A DNA stretch of 64,000 nt from RGIG8244 sp045639325 (GTDB lineage Bacteria > Verrucomicrobiota > Lentisphaeria > Victivallales > UBA1829). Location: contig JAZUCU010000002.1 in NCBI GenBank assembly GCA_045639325.1, positions 1-64,000 of the forward strand. The letters are read 5' to 3'. Positions 17,779 to 27,084 of the stretch are shown here, one piece after another. The position numbers were made by a program, and so were the translations under genes. Position 1 is the stretch's first letter, and each line of letters starts with the position of its first letter. The notes under the pieces were generated by a model. The model saw only the letters and a list, made by a program, of their open reading frames with translations. It searched no databases and was not told the DNA's origin.

Positions 17779-18816
17779 TTATTCACCTTCTTGTTGTTTA
17801 TCCGGTAAATTCTGACTTTCTTCCAACAGACGGTCAAAATCGCTTTTGTATATGCAATCTTGAATTACTCGATACTTTTCAAATTCGCTTTCTGCAAAAC
17901 GTTTGGCTATTTCAGTACTGACTTTGCCTGCATCGGTTAAAAGTTCTGCCTCGTTGAATCGCAAAAAAGCATCCAGCTTTTCTGCCCACTCTGCCATCAT
18001 CATCGGGATGTGACGACGTGCCTGCCGGATGGCATAATCAAGATACATGGTTACAATTTCATTGAGTTCAGTGAGCTCCTGATCTTTAAGATAATTTTTT
18101 GCGACTGAAACATCTGCTTTGACAATTTTTCCTTCCGGAGCGTTCTTCCAGGTGGTCAATCCCATATTCAAACTCTTATGATTTGCACGTTGAACGATTA
18201 ATTCAGCAGCGGTGCTGTGGTGAACGGCAAAATGCATTTTATTTTGAACTGTGGCAAAAAAAGTTCTGGTAATATCGCTATTGCGGTCATAGTCTGCAGC
18301 CGTTGCATATAGATCGGTAATTTTTTGATAAAAACGGCGTTCACTTGCCCGGATTTCCTGAATTTCACTTATAAGATGTTCAAAATAATCATCATCAAAT
18401 ATTTTTCCATTGATCAACCGGTCTTTATCCAGAACATATCCCTGTTTGGTAAAGGTTTCCAATACACGGGTTGCCCATTTGCGAAACTCGGTTGCCCGCG
18501 GTGATTTTGCCCGATAGCCGACCGCGATAATTGCCGGTAAATTATAGAATTTATACTGATAGGTCTTGCCGTCATCGGCAGTTTGGGGAAATTTTGCACA
18601 AACTGAACTTTCAACCAGTTCCCCGTCAGCAAAAACATTCTGTAAATGTTTGGTAACTACAGAACGGTCAATATCAAACAACTGTCCGATTGCCTTCTGC
18701 GTCAGCCATACATTACCATCCTGTACCCGAACTTCAATCGTATCGGCTGAATTGTTTTCTTTTGTGAAAACGAGAAAATCTACGGTACTGTTGCGAATTT
18801 GCACCTTCTTATTCAT
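17779..18816 (-). CDS. RhuM family protein
   Basis: The 345-residue protein closely follows the RhuM pattern: an N-terminal winged-helix region VWLTQKAIGQLFDIDRSVV and KHLQNVF, then YKFYNLPAIIAVGYRAKS and FRKWATRVL, and a helical C-terminal half ending near residue 345. RhuM proteins are common on bacterial islands; the name comes from a Salmonella pathogenicity island, but no molecular function is established. The gene is single, with its own promoter, next to a large repeat protein. Sporadic distribution of the family suggests horizontal acquisition. Confidence 0.85.
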   Translation of the reverse strand: MNKKVQIRNSTVDFLVFTKENNSADTIEVRVQDGNVWLTQKAIGQLFDIDRSVVTKHLQNVFADGELVESSVCAKFPQTADDGKTYQYKFYNLPAIIAVGYRAKSPRATEFRKWATRVLETFTKQGYVLDKDRLINGKIFDDDYFEHLISEIQEIRASERRFYQKITDLYATAADYDRNSDITRTFFATVQNKMHFAVHHSTAAELIVQRANHKSLNMGLTTWKNAPEGKIVKADVSVAKNYLKDQELTELNEIVTMYLDYAIRQARRHIPMMMAEWAEKLDAFLRFNEAELLTDAGKVSTEIAKRFAESEFEKYRVIQDCIYKSDFDRLLEESQNLPDKQQEGE

Positions 18817-18854
18817 ATTAGACCTCTATATGTGTTACATCCTATGTCTACCGT

Positions 18855-18883
18855 AATTTAGCATGTCGTGAATTACTTTTCAA
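18855..18883 (-). promoter_or_regulatory. Promoter of rhuM-like gene
   Basis: Minus strand: TTGAAA (18883-18878), 17-nt spacer, TAAATT (18860-18855), 38 bp before the ATG. Confidence 0.55.
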
Positions 18884-18896
18884 GTCTGAATGTCTT

Positions 18897-21800
18897 TTAT
18901 GCAATCGCAAGGGAGCCGGTGATTGCGCCGTTCTTTACAAGCCAGCCGTGATAATCATCAGTCGCTGTGTTGAGAACAAGAATATCATCTGTGCCGTCAT
19001 TGTTCAAATCTGCAATACCAGCGATTTCTTCGTTTGCGCCCAAATTGCCAAACCAGAAGTTTTCTGTGCGTTGACCATTCATCATCTGCCAACCGGCTAC
19101 ACCTGTGCCGTCGGACAACAGAACATCATCAATACCGTCACCGTCAAAGTCGCCGGAGCCCATGACTTCCCATCCATCGGTAGCGCAGCCAGCGTAGGCA
19201 ACCGTCGGAGCTGCACCTGCTTTGACCGCTTCCATGCTGCCCGTCAGGAAAGTAAAGACGTCGCCGGATCCGGTAATGGTAACGCCATCGACCGTCTTCG
19301 GCATGATATTCTGAAGCATGACATCATCCACCCCGTCGCCGTTGTAGTCACCGACAGAAACGACTTCATACATGTAATTCTTTGCGTTGATGTCGGCGAG
19401 ATCGGATGTATCACCTTTCAAGGCATCGTCAGGCTGCCAGGTGTTGACCAATGCACCCAGCCATCCGGCGAATGTGGTTCCATCGGCTTCCCGTCCCCAG
19501 ATGGGCAAACCGTAGTTGAGAGAGACGGAAGCATCCCCGAATGCCGGGCCTTGCATGATTACGCCGTCAATGCCCGTTCCGGTAAAGTCGCCTGTGGAAA
19601 GAATTTCATATCCATCTCCGAGAATCCCCAAACAGTTGGACATATTATTGACTTCATCAAAGTTTGTCAAATCGTTCTGAATATAAACATATCCGGTATT
19701 CTTTTCGATCCAGAGCAAACCATCGGTTCCAGATTTATTGAAGTCACCTGCGCCGACCACTTCCCATTTTGCGGGATCAAGCGTTCCGGCGATTTCCTGT
19801 TTACCGGCAGGAGTATAAATTGTACCGCTGCCATCGGGTGTAAACTCAAACATTCCGTTGAAGTTGCCGATGACGTATTCCGTTTCCGGTTTTGTGATTG
19901 TCAGAGTCAGGTTGCCATCCACATTATTCAAATCATAAGTTACGCCATCAAATGTTAATGTGTCACTGTTGATGGTCAGTTCACCGAAGCAGGTATCGGT
20001 TGTGCAGATGGAAATTGTTTTATTGAATGCCGATGCGCCTTGCGCCAGCTTATACATTCCTGCTTCCTGATCTTCTGAAACCGTAATGGTATAAGTCGGA
20101 GTACCGTAAATCCTCGAAAGATCATTAATTAAATAATCATCAGTACTTGTCCGGTCTGCAACGGTAAAGTCGATCACCGAACCAGCTTCGGCGGTAACTT
20201 TGCTATTTGATTCTATCTGCAAAGTGCCTTTGTGCGTGCCGCCAGAAACAACATACACGTTACCTAACTCTTTAACCGTGGTATTGCTTGCCAAGCTGTC
20301 TGAACAAACATACATTTCGCCCAAAGCGTTAACCGTGGTATTGCTTGCCAAACCGCAGGCGGATACCTGTAAATTCCCTCCTTGATTAACCTGTGTTCCT
20401 TTGGCTGTTCCGCCGGAATGAACCCACAGCGTACCATTGTTTAAGCTTGTAGTGTTAGCCACACCCCCCAGATAAATATGCATTCTGCCAGCGTCATTGA
20501 CCACGGTAGCAGCTGCCGTTCCGTTAAGCGCGAGATACCCGGCTGACTCGATGCGAGCTGCATTGATCTTACCGCTATACGAAATAAACATGGAACCGAA
20601 ACCATTGATTTTGGTACTTGCAGCCGTCCCACCGGAAGATACATAAACATAGCCGCCGGAATTAATTACCAGTTGAGTCGCTTTGCCGCCGGAGGAAACA
20701 TGTACTTTACCGCTGACATTAACCTCTCCACCAGTCACTGTGCCTTGCGTGTAAATAAAAACCTGCCCTCTGTCATTGACGGTAAGCTCTTTGACCACGC
20801 CGCCGGACACACACACAGAACCGACTTCCACTGAGAGATTGTTGGCTATGCCCTGAGTGTATATGTATGCGCTGCCGCCGGAACTGACAACTGTCCGATT
20901 GGCCACACCGCCTGCTGAAACATTCAACATGCCTTTGGAATAAAGTACCGTATCGTTGGCAATACCTTCCTTGGAAACAGTAAGCAAGCCGCTGGAATAA
21001 ACACTGGTCAAATTGGCTATGCCGCCTTGAGATACATTCATTATCCCTCCGGAACTGATATAGGACTTTTCGGCAACACCGGTCTTGCTTATCAAAATTT
21101 TACCGCCGGTTACAGCGGTTGTTTCGAGGACTTTGCCGCCATCGCTGACTTGCAGAACTCCATCGGCGGTGACTTGGGTTTGTCGGGCTCCCTTGCCTTC
21201 ATCCGTTTTAAATACACTCACTGTACCACTGGTTTTTATTTCGGTATTTACCGCTTGGCCTGTTCCGTGGATTTTCAGCACACCGCCACCACTGACAAAA
21301 GTATTATTTACATCGCCAAGATTGTCAACCACCCCGCCAATAACAGAGGCAGAATAGATCGTTCCTTCCTTTTCCACTTTTACTTCGCCGCCGGATCTTA
21401 CCGTAACGATGTGGGCAATGCCATGTTCTTTGACAACCATATTGCCATTGGCACTTACTCCAACATTATTAGCAACACCGCCTTGGAAAATAATTACCTC
21501 CCCCCCATCTCTCACAGCTGTACGATTAGCCACGCCGCCCTCATAAATATGCATTTTATTATCGTCATTGCGCCGCAATACAGCATCGTTGGATTCCGGA
21601 CCCTCAAAGGTTTTTTCTGAGCCTTTGTAAATAACAACTTTACCTGCTCCATCAATTATAATGCTCAATAGCTTATTTTCTAACTTTAACGTGTAAGTTT
21701 TTCCGTTATAGGTGAATGTGTATCCATTAAGCTGATCCGGATCAACCGTGATCCGGGCATGACTATTCGGGGGCTTTGCCTCGCTAAAACTGAGCGTGCC

Positions 21801-23414
21801 ATAGGTTACAGAACCATCTCCTACGGTAATTGTATGATTGAATGTTTCAACATTGCCGATCAGCAGATATTCGCCGGCCGCCTGTTCTGCATTGACTGTG
21901 ATACTTAATGTGCCATTATTGATAACTTTCGTCCAATCATTAAGTAACACCCCATCCTCTTCACTGCGTACGGAAATATTGAAGTCCATATTGCCATAAT
22001 TCTCTAAAGAGCCTATAATCGCAGAATCGCCGATGGTTATATCGCCATAGTTGCATATCACACCACCGGAGATGGTCGTATTGTTCGCCACCCCGCCGGA
22101 GTAGATCCACATCCTGCCCCGAGAATTGATCGTCGTGCTGTTTGCCACCCCGCCGGAGGAGATGCGCATGGAGCCGCCGGAATTGATGGTCGTGTTGTTT
22201 GCCACCCCGCCGGAGGAGATGGACATGTAGCCCCAGTCATTGATCGTCGTGCTGTTTGCAATGGTGTTTTTATGAACGGTCATACCCGTGTTCGACAAAA
22301 CAACCCCGTCAATCGTGTTGGATGCAAACGTTGCAAAGGCACCATCCGCAACGTATACATAACCACCATTTTCAATAATATCTGTTGCAGTCCCGCCGGA
22401 CCAGATGTCCATGTAGCCCCAGTCATTGATAATCGTGCTGTTCGCCGTCCCGCCGGAGTGGATCCACATGTCGCCGCCGGAATTGATCGTCGTACTGTTT
22501 GCCATTCCGCCGGAGGAGATGAACATGCTTCCGCTGGAATTGATCGTCGTGTTATTTGCAATCCCGCCGGAGTAGATGTACATGTAGCCGTAGGAATTAA
22601 CGGTAGTGCTGTTTGCAATGGTGTTTTTGTGAACGGTCATTTTGTCCTGTGATAAAACAAATCCTTCAATAGTGTTTGAAGCAAAAGTTACATAGGCGCC
22701 ATTCTGGACGCCAACCTCCCCCCCGTTCTCAACAATCTCTGTTGCTGTCCCGCCGGAGTAGATGTTCATGTAGCCGGAATTGATCGTTGTGCTGTTTGCC
22801 GTCCCGCCGGAGTCGATGCGCATGGAGCCGCCGGAATTGACCGTCGTGTTGTTTGCCACTCCGCCGGAGTCGATGTACATGCAGCCGCCATTGATGGTCG
22901 TGCTGTTTGCCGTCCCGCCGGAGTAGATGAACATCCTGCAGCCGTAGGCATTGATCGTCGTGCTGTTCGCCACCCCGCCGGAGGAGATGTCCATGTAGCC
23001 GTGGTCATTGATCGTCGTGCTGTTCGCCATTCCGCCGGAGGAGATGTACATGTAGCCGTTGGCATTGATGGTCGTGCTGTTTGCAATGGTGTTTTTATGA
23101 ACGGTCATCATATCGTCGTATGATAAGACAAATCCTTCAATCGTGTTGGATGCAAACGTTGCAAAGGCACCATCCGCAACGTATACATACCCACCATTTT
23201 CAATAATCTCTGTTGCCGTACCGCCGGAGTAGATGTACATGTAGCCGGAATTTATTGTCGTGCTATTCGCCGTCCCGCCGGAGTAGATGTACATGTCGCC
23301 TCTAGAATTGATCGTCGTGTTGTTTGCCGTCCCGCCGGAGGAGATGTCCATCAAATCATTACCTTTTAATATTATACCTGTGCTTATTTCGCCGCTTGTA
23401 ACTCCGTAGTACAT
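18897..23414 (-). CDS. Giant AIDA-type repeat protein with C-terminal FG-GAP/VCBS-like repeats
   Basis: About 1505 residues from ATG 23414, chosen because AAGGAA lies 6 nt upstream; an ATG at 23444 is also open but would leave almost no leader. A short N-terminus leads straight into tandem units of about 19-20 residues with the signature SSGGTANSTTINSGG and DMYIYSGG, as in AIDA/autotransporter passenger repeats (parallel beta-helix). Three copies of a linker with FASNTIEGFVLS and MTVHKNTIANSTTIN break the array. A second, more diverged array follows. The end holds five FG-GAP-like units with Ca-binding DxNxDGxxD loops (GDYNGDGVDDVML, GDFDGDGIDDVLL). No Sec signal and no beta-barrel domain are seen, so the export route is unclear. 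Confidence 0.85.
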   Translation of the reverse strand: MYYGVTSGEISTGIILKGNDLMDISSGGTANNTTINSRGDMYIYSGGTANSTTINSGYMYIYSGGTATEIIENGGYVYVADGAFATFASNTIEGFVLSYDDMMTVHKNTIANSTTINANGYMYISSGGMANSTTINDHGYMDISSGGVANSTTINAYGCRMFIYSGGTANSTTINGGCMYIDSGGVANNTTVNSGGSMRIDSGGTANSTTINSGYMNIYSGGTATEIVENGGEVGVQNGAYVTFASNTIEGFVLSQDKMTVHKNTIANSTTVNSYGYMYIYSGGIANNTTINSSGSMFISSGGMANSTTINSGGDMWIHSGGTANSTIINDWGYMDIWSGGTATDIIENGGYVYVADGAFATFASNTIDGVVLSNTGMTVHKNTIANSTTINDWGYMSISSGGVANNTTINSGGSMRISSGGVANSTTINSRGRMWIYSGGVANNTTISGGVICNYGDITIGDSAIIGSLENYGNMDFNISVRSEEDGVLLNDWTKVINNGTLSITVNAEQAAGEYLLIGNVETFNHTITVGDGSVTYGTLSFSEAKPPNSHARITVDPDQLNGYTFTYNGKTYTLKLENKLLSIIIDGAGKVVIYKGSEKTFEGPESNDAVLRRNDDNKMHIYEGGVANRTAVRDGGEVIIFQGGVANNVGVSANGNMVVKEHGIAHIVTVRSGGEVKVEKEGTIYSASVIGGVVDNLGDVNNTFVSGGGVLKIHGTGQAVNTEIKTSGTVSVFKTDEGKGARQTQVTADGVLQVSDGGKVLETTAVTGGKILISKTGVAEKSYISSGGIMNVSQGGIANLTSVYSSGLLTVSKEGIANDTVLYSKGMLNVSAGGVANRTVVSSGGSAYIYTQGIANNLSVEVGSVCVSGGVVKELTVNDRGQVFIYTQGTVTGGEVNVSGKVHVSSGGKATQLVINSGGYVYVSSGGTAASTKINGFGSMFISYSGKINAARIESAGYLALNGTAAATVVNDAGRMHIYLGGVANTTSLNNGTLWVHSGGTAKGTQVNQGGNLQVSACGLASNTTVNALGEMYVCSDSLASNTTVKELGNVYVVSGGTHKGTLQIESNSKVTAEAGSVIDFTVADRTSTDDYLINDLSRIYGTPTYTITVSEDQEAGMYKLAQGASAFNKTISICTTDTCFGELTINSDTLTFDGVTYDLNNVDGNLTLTITKPETEYVIGNFNGMFEFTPDGSGTIYTPAGKQEIAGTLDPAKWEVVGAGDFNKSGTDGLLWIEKNTGYVYIQNDLTNFDEVNNMSNCLGILGDGYEILSTGDFTGTGIDGVIMQGPAFGDASVSLNYGLPIWGREADGTTFAGWLGALVNTWQPDDALKGDTSDLADINAKNYMYEVVSVGDYNGDGVDDVMLQNIMPKTVDGVTITGSGDVFTFLTGSMEAVKAGAAPTVAYAGCATDGWEVMGSGDFDGDGIDDVLLSDGTGVAGWQMMNGQRTENFWFGNLGANEEIAGIADLNNDGTDDILVLNTATDDYHGWLVKNGAITGSLAIA
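22060..23350 (-). repeat. Near-identical tandem DNA repeats encoding AIDA units
   Basis: In-frame units of about 57-60 bp recur with very similar wording; on the plus strand the core is GTCGTGCTGTTTGCC then CCGCCGGAGGAGATG. Three higher-order copies of a linker unit begin near 22255, 22612 and 23073. DNA similarity is much higher here than in the second array (about 20210-21560), suggesting recent expansion or gene conversion. Confidence 0.85.
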
Positions 23415-23456
23415 GTTAAATTCCTTTTTCATTTTTTTATCCATAAATATTATTAC

Positions 23457-23485
23457 AATATATCATCAAAAAGAAACATTTTCAA
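23457..23485 (-). promoter_or_regulatory. Promoter of AIDA-repeat gene
   Basis: Minus strand: TTGAAA (23485-23480), 17-nt spacer, TATATT (23462-23457). Start of transcription near 23450 leaves a leader of about 36 nt to the ATG at 23414. Confidence 0.65.
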
Positions 23486-23685
23486 GTTAAAACAGACTGA
23501 TTTATTATCATTTCAGAAAAAAACAGAATTCCAAAAAGAAACGGCATCTTGAAGTGTTTTTTACAATATATCCATAAAATAATTGTTGAAATGTCGACTG
23601 GATACATAAAAAAACATTGATAAATGAGACTTTTTCTATTTTTCGTTTGCATTTTCAGAAAAGTGCGCTATTGTATAGGAGTTAT

Positions 23686-23851
23686 GAGGTAATTTCAAAA
23701 ACATTCAAAAATGCTTGAAAGATCTTGTTGCGATCTGAATATGGAGCGTTTCCGGTGGTTACTCTACGAGTAGCCACACATAAACTACCATATCCATCTC
23801 ATCAACAACCTTATTTCAAATCCTTTTTTGAAGTATTTTTGAAATAACCTC
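23686..23851. repeat. Imperfect inverted repeat between the AIDA gene and purA
   Basis: The gap 23486-23940 has no gene. It holds an arm at 23686-23721 (starts GAGGTAATTTCAAAAA) and an inverted arm at 23814-23851 (reverse strand starts GAGGTTATTTCAAAAA). Between them is a 10-bp hairpin with one G-T pair (GTGGTTACTC / GAGTAGCCAC, 23754-23776). It could be a foldback remnant or part of the purA leader; no ORF is inside. Confidence 0.45.
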
Positions 23852-23940
23852 GTTATTTCGTTTTTTGACGTGCAAAGCACTTTTTGCCGGGGTGTTTTGT
23901 TCCGTATCGTTTTCCGGCAAATAACAATCGGATAGAAATT

Positions 23941-25218
23941 ATGGCAGTCAGCGTACTGGTAGGCGTCCAATGGGGCGATGAAGGCAAAGGTAAAATTATT
24001 GACGTTTTGACACGTAATGCAGAAATGGTCGTCCGTTTCCAGGGCGGTAATAATGCAGGTCATACAGTGGAAGCGGAAGACAAGAAGTTTGTGCTTCACC
24101 TGGTTCCGTCCGGGGTTCTCCGCAAAAATACAGCCAACGTGATCGGTAACGGTGTTGTTGTTGACCCGATCGGTCTTGTTGAAGAAATCAAAGGTCTTAT
24201 GGCAAGAGATGTGGATGTCTCCTGCATTCAGCTCGGCTCCCGCTGCCACCTGATCATGCCCTGGCATAAACTGTTGGATGCTTACAACGAAAACAAGGCA
24301 TCCAAAGGCAAAAAGATCGGTACAACAAAACGCGGTATCGGTCCTGCTTATGCAGCAAAAGCCAACCGTGTCGGTATCCGTGCTTGCGACATTCTGAAAC
24401 CGGCAAGATTCGAAGCTCTCTTCCGTGAACAGGCGGAAGAATACAACAAGGTTTACACTCCTTTCGGCGCAGAAGTTCTTGACATCGAAAAAGCATGGAA
24501 AGAAGTCAAAGAAGCTGCAGATTGGCTGGTTCCTTACATTAAAGATACCGTTGTTACAGTCAACGAAGCAGCCAAAGCCGGTAAAAACATCCTCCTCGAA
24601 GGCGCACAGGGCGCATTCCTGGATATCGACCACGGAACATATCCTTTCGTCACCAGCAGCACAACCACCAGCGGCGGTGCCTGCGGCGGTTCCGGTCTTG
24701 CCCCCCGCATGATCGATGAAGTCTGGGGCGTAATCAAAGCCTACACAACCCGCGTCGGCGAAGGTCCGTTCCCCACGGAACAGGACAATGCAACTGGCGA
24801 ATTCCTCCGTTCCAAGGGCGGCGAATACGGTGCAACAACCGGTCGTTCCCGTCGTTGCGGCTGGTTGGATATCATTGCATCCCGCCACAGCTGCATGGTC
24901 AACGGTGTTGACCTGTTGGCAGTGACAAAGCTCGACGTTCTTGACGATCTGGATGAAATCAAGATTTGTACCGCTTACCGTTTGAACGGCGAAGAAATCT
25001 CCACATTCCCTGCCGACGTGGAAGACCTGGCAAATGTGGAACCGGTTTACGAAGTTCTCCCCGGTTGGAAAGCCGATACAACAAAAGCAAAATGCTGGAA
25101 CGATCTTCCGGAAAATGCACAGAAATATCTGCTCCGCATGGCAGAATTGCTGGATGCAAAGATCGGTATCGTTTCTATCGGTCCCGACCGCGACCAGACA
25201 TTCCGGATCGATCAATAA
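23941..25218 (+). CDS. purA: Adenylosuccinate synthetase
   Basis: PurA joins IMP and aspartate with GTP in the first committed step to AMP. The protein has 425 residues from ATG 23941; the frame is open further upstream but the family N-terminus AVSVLVGVQWGDEGKGK begins right at this Met. Other hallmarks are RFQGGNNAGHTV, TTKRGIGPAY, LEGAQGAFLDIDHGTYP and the C-terminal RVGEGPFPTE region. No strong ribosome binding site is present. rodA follows after 15 nt, so both are probably co-transcribed. Confidence 0.96.
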   Translation: MAVSVLVGVQWGDEGKGKIIDVLTRNAEMVVRFQGGNNAGHTVEAEDKKFVLHLVPSGVLRKNTANVIGNGVVVDPIGLVEEIKGLMARDVDVSCIQLGSRCHLIMPWHKLLDAYNENKASKGKKIGTTKRGIGPAYAAKANRVGIRACDILKPARFEALFREQAEEYNKVYTPFGAEVLDIEKAWKEVKEAADWLVPYIKDTVVTVNEAAKAGKNILLEGAQGAFLDIDHGTYPFVTSSTTTSGGACGGSGLAPRMIDEVWGVIKAYTTRVGEGPFPTEQDNATGEFLRSKGGEYGATTGRSRRCGWLDIIASRHSCMVNGVDLLAVTKLDVLDDLDEIKICTAYRLNGEEISTFPADVEDLANVEPVYEVLPGWKADTTKAKCWNDLPENAQKYLLRMAELLDAKIGIVSIGPDRDQTFRIDQ

Positions 25219-25233
25219 ATTCCATCCGGAGCA

Positions 25234-26436
25234 TTGATGATGAAGCGGATGAATTCCAATATCAATCCGCCTCTCATCGGCGGAGAAGAAACCGGGGAAG
25301 TGGTACGCGGCCCCATTATGCAGTTTCTGCACAATTTCTTCTCCCATTTTGATTTAATGCAAGTGATTCCTGCACTGATTTTAGTCTCTGCAGGAATTCT
25401 TTTTATTTATGGGACTGGGGAGCAAGCAGGATACGGTGCCGGATTATTCTGGAAACGTCAATTTTTCTACGCCATTGCCGGAGTCTGCGTCTGGCTGTTC
25501 CTGACTTTCTTTGATTACCGATGGCTTTCCCCTGCATCGGTTCCATTCTACATCATTTCCAACATTTTATTGATTGCTGTATTGTTTCTTGGACCGGAAG
25601 TCAATAATGCGCACCGCTGGCTGGATATCGGCGGATACAGTCTGCAACCGTCTGAGTTTGGTAAACTAGCCGTGGTGTTGAGTTTATCCTGGCTGCTCTC
25701 CTTAAAAAATGCCGACATCAACAAGCCGTTATGGGCGTTGGCATTTTTCGGAACCTTTCTCATTCCGTTTCTCTTGATTTATAAAGAACCGGACTTGGGC
25801 TCTGCCATGGTGTTATTGCCCACAGCCGCCGCAATTGCATTTGTGGCAAATCTGAAACTTCGGTATATTCTGATTGCAGTTGTTGCAATCGGGATTCTGA
25901 TGCCGGTAACTTATCACTATTTCATGCGTCCGTATCAGAAAGAACGGATTCAAACCTATCTTGATCCCAATCGGGATATGGGGTGGAATGCCCGTCAGGC
26001 GGAAATTGCAGTGGGCAGCGGCGGTTTGACCGGAAAAGGTTTTATGAACGGAACCCACTGTGTATTAGGATACTTACCGAAACGCGTGGCGAACTCCGAC
26101 TTTATTTTTCCCGTGATTTCGGAGGAAACGGGATTCCTGGGTGCATTTCTGCTGATTGTGCTTTACGGATGTTTGCTGTTCTCCGTTTTCCGGACAGCGT
26201 TACTTGCGCCGGATTCCTTCGGTCGATATTTGTGTACCGGAATCGGGACAGTCATTGCCGTTCATACGGTAGTTAATATGGGGATGAGTATCCGGCTCGT
26301 ACCCATTACAGGTCTGCCGCTTCCGTTGGTGAGTTACGGCGGAACGTTCCTGGTTACCGTGATGATTTACCTTGGGATCGTGCAGTCTATTTATGCACAC
26401 CGTGCCAGAGAAACGTTCCTGACGACCTCCGAATAA
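25234..26436 (+). CDS. rodA: Rod shape-determining SEDS glycosyltransferase RodA
   Basis: The 400-residue multi-pass membrane protein of the SEDS family polymerises peptidoglycan strands with a partner class B PBP during elongation. About ten hydrophobic segments are visible. Family motifs are LQPSEFGKLA, EPDLGSAMV (with the conserved Asp), GSGGLTGKG, DFIFPVISEETGFLG and LPLPLVSYGGT near the C-terminus. It resembles RodA more than FtsW in length and loop motifs. A cytoplasmic N-terminal extension of about 30 residues is present. A CCGGAG sequence precedes the ATG. No mreB or PBP2 gene is adjacent. Confidence 0.9.
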   Translation: MMMKRMNSNINPPLIGGEETGEVVRGPIMQFLHNFFSHFDLMQVIPALILVSAGILFIYGTGEQAGYGAGLFWKRQFFYAIAGVCVWLFLTFFDYRWLSPASVPFYIISNILLIAVLFLGPEVNNAHRWLDIGGYSLQPSEFGKLAVVLSLSWLLSLKNADINKPLWALAFFGTFLIPFLLIYKEPDLGSAMVLLPTAAAIAFVANLKLRYILIAVVAIGILMPVTYHYFMRPYQKERIQTYLDPNRDMGWNARQAEIAVGSGGLTGKGFMNGTHCVLGYLPKRVANSDFIFPVISEETGFLGAFLLIVLYGCLLFSVFRTALLAPDSFGRYLCTGIGTVIAVHTVVNMGMSIRLVPITGLPLPLVSYGGTFLVTVMIYLGIVQSIYAHRARETFLTTSE

Positions 26437-26439
26437 AGG

Positions 26440-27081
26440 TTATCTTCCGTTGCCGATAAATACGGATTTCAGAAAGAGTTCACCCAATTCTTTCAAACCG
26501 TGCTTTTCAATTTCATTCGGATACGCACAGCGAATGTATTTAACTTCAATAATATGATCCATTTCCATGGGGTCGGGCAGGGCGAAACCATCAATATAAA
26601 TCAATCTGCCGTCTTGCGGATTTCTTCCCTTTTCCTGAAAGCGGATAACATCAACGCCATTCCATTTGATGATATCAGACTTGAATGAGAATGTATTGCG
26701 TTTTTTATTCCACATCTGTTTATAGAGAATATGCAAATCATGAATCGAGCTGTAAATATCTTTCTGCTGTTCCCGGAGTGCATGACAGGAAAAATCAAAG
26801 CCGGCTTTTTTCGGGTAAATCAGCCATTCCGCATAATTGCTGTTGTTGCGGTCAACATAAATGCGAAAACGGGAGTCTTCCGGATTAACAATATAAAAAC
26901 CATTATACACAACCCGGCTGATGTTGCTGCGAAGATCAACCATCTTATGTCCATACTGATCCGGAACAGACGGAATTGTCAAGGCTGTATTTCCGGAATC
27001 CGGGAACACAATTGCTCTGCTGCAGCCGCATGAGAGCATTGTCAAAACAAGAAGGGAAAGCAAAGACAGGCAGTTTTTCAT
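26440..27081 (-). CDS. Predicted lipoprotein, unknown function
   Basis: 213 residues with a lipoprotein signal peptide (LSCGC lipobox, Cys about 20). The mature part has no recognised domain; it contains strands such as RFRIYVDRNNSNYAEW and a segment naming a polar beta-rich fold. It is the last gene of the long minus-strand run, 3 nt after the prepilin peptidase. It may be envelope-associated. Convergent with rodA, with 3 bp between stops. Confidence 0.7.
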   Translation of the reverse strand: MKNCLSLLSLLVLTMLSCGCSRAIVFPDSGNTALTIPSVPDQYGHKMVDLRSNISRVVYNGFYIVNPEDSRFRIYVDRNNSNYAEWLIYPKKAGFDFSCHALREQQKDIYSSIHDLHILYKQMWNKKRNTFSFKSDIIKWNGVDVIRFQEKGRNPQDGRLIYIDGFALPDPMEMDHIIEVKYIRCAYPNEIEKHGLKELGELFLKSVFIGNGR

Positions 27082-27084
27082 AAA

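Noticed and set aside
18948..19958. Open frame opposite the C-terminus of the AIDA protein
   Set aside because: Shadow of FG-GAP-like coding; no independent support.
20200..23350. Regularly spaced DNA repeats that might suggest a CRISPR array
   Set aside because: Repeats are in-frame coding units of 57-60 bp with conserved protein pattern and no unique spacers or cas genes.
23884..23940. 19-codon upstream extension of purA
   Set aside because: PurA family begins at the Met of ATG 23941.
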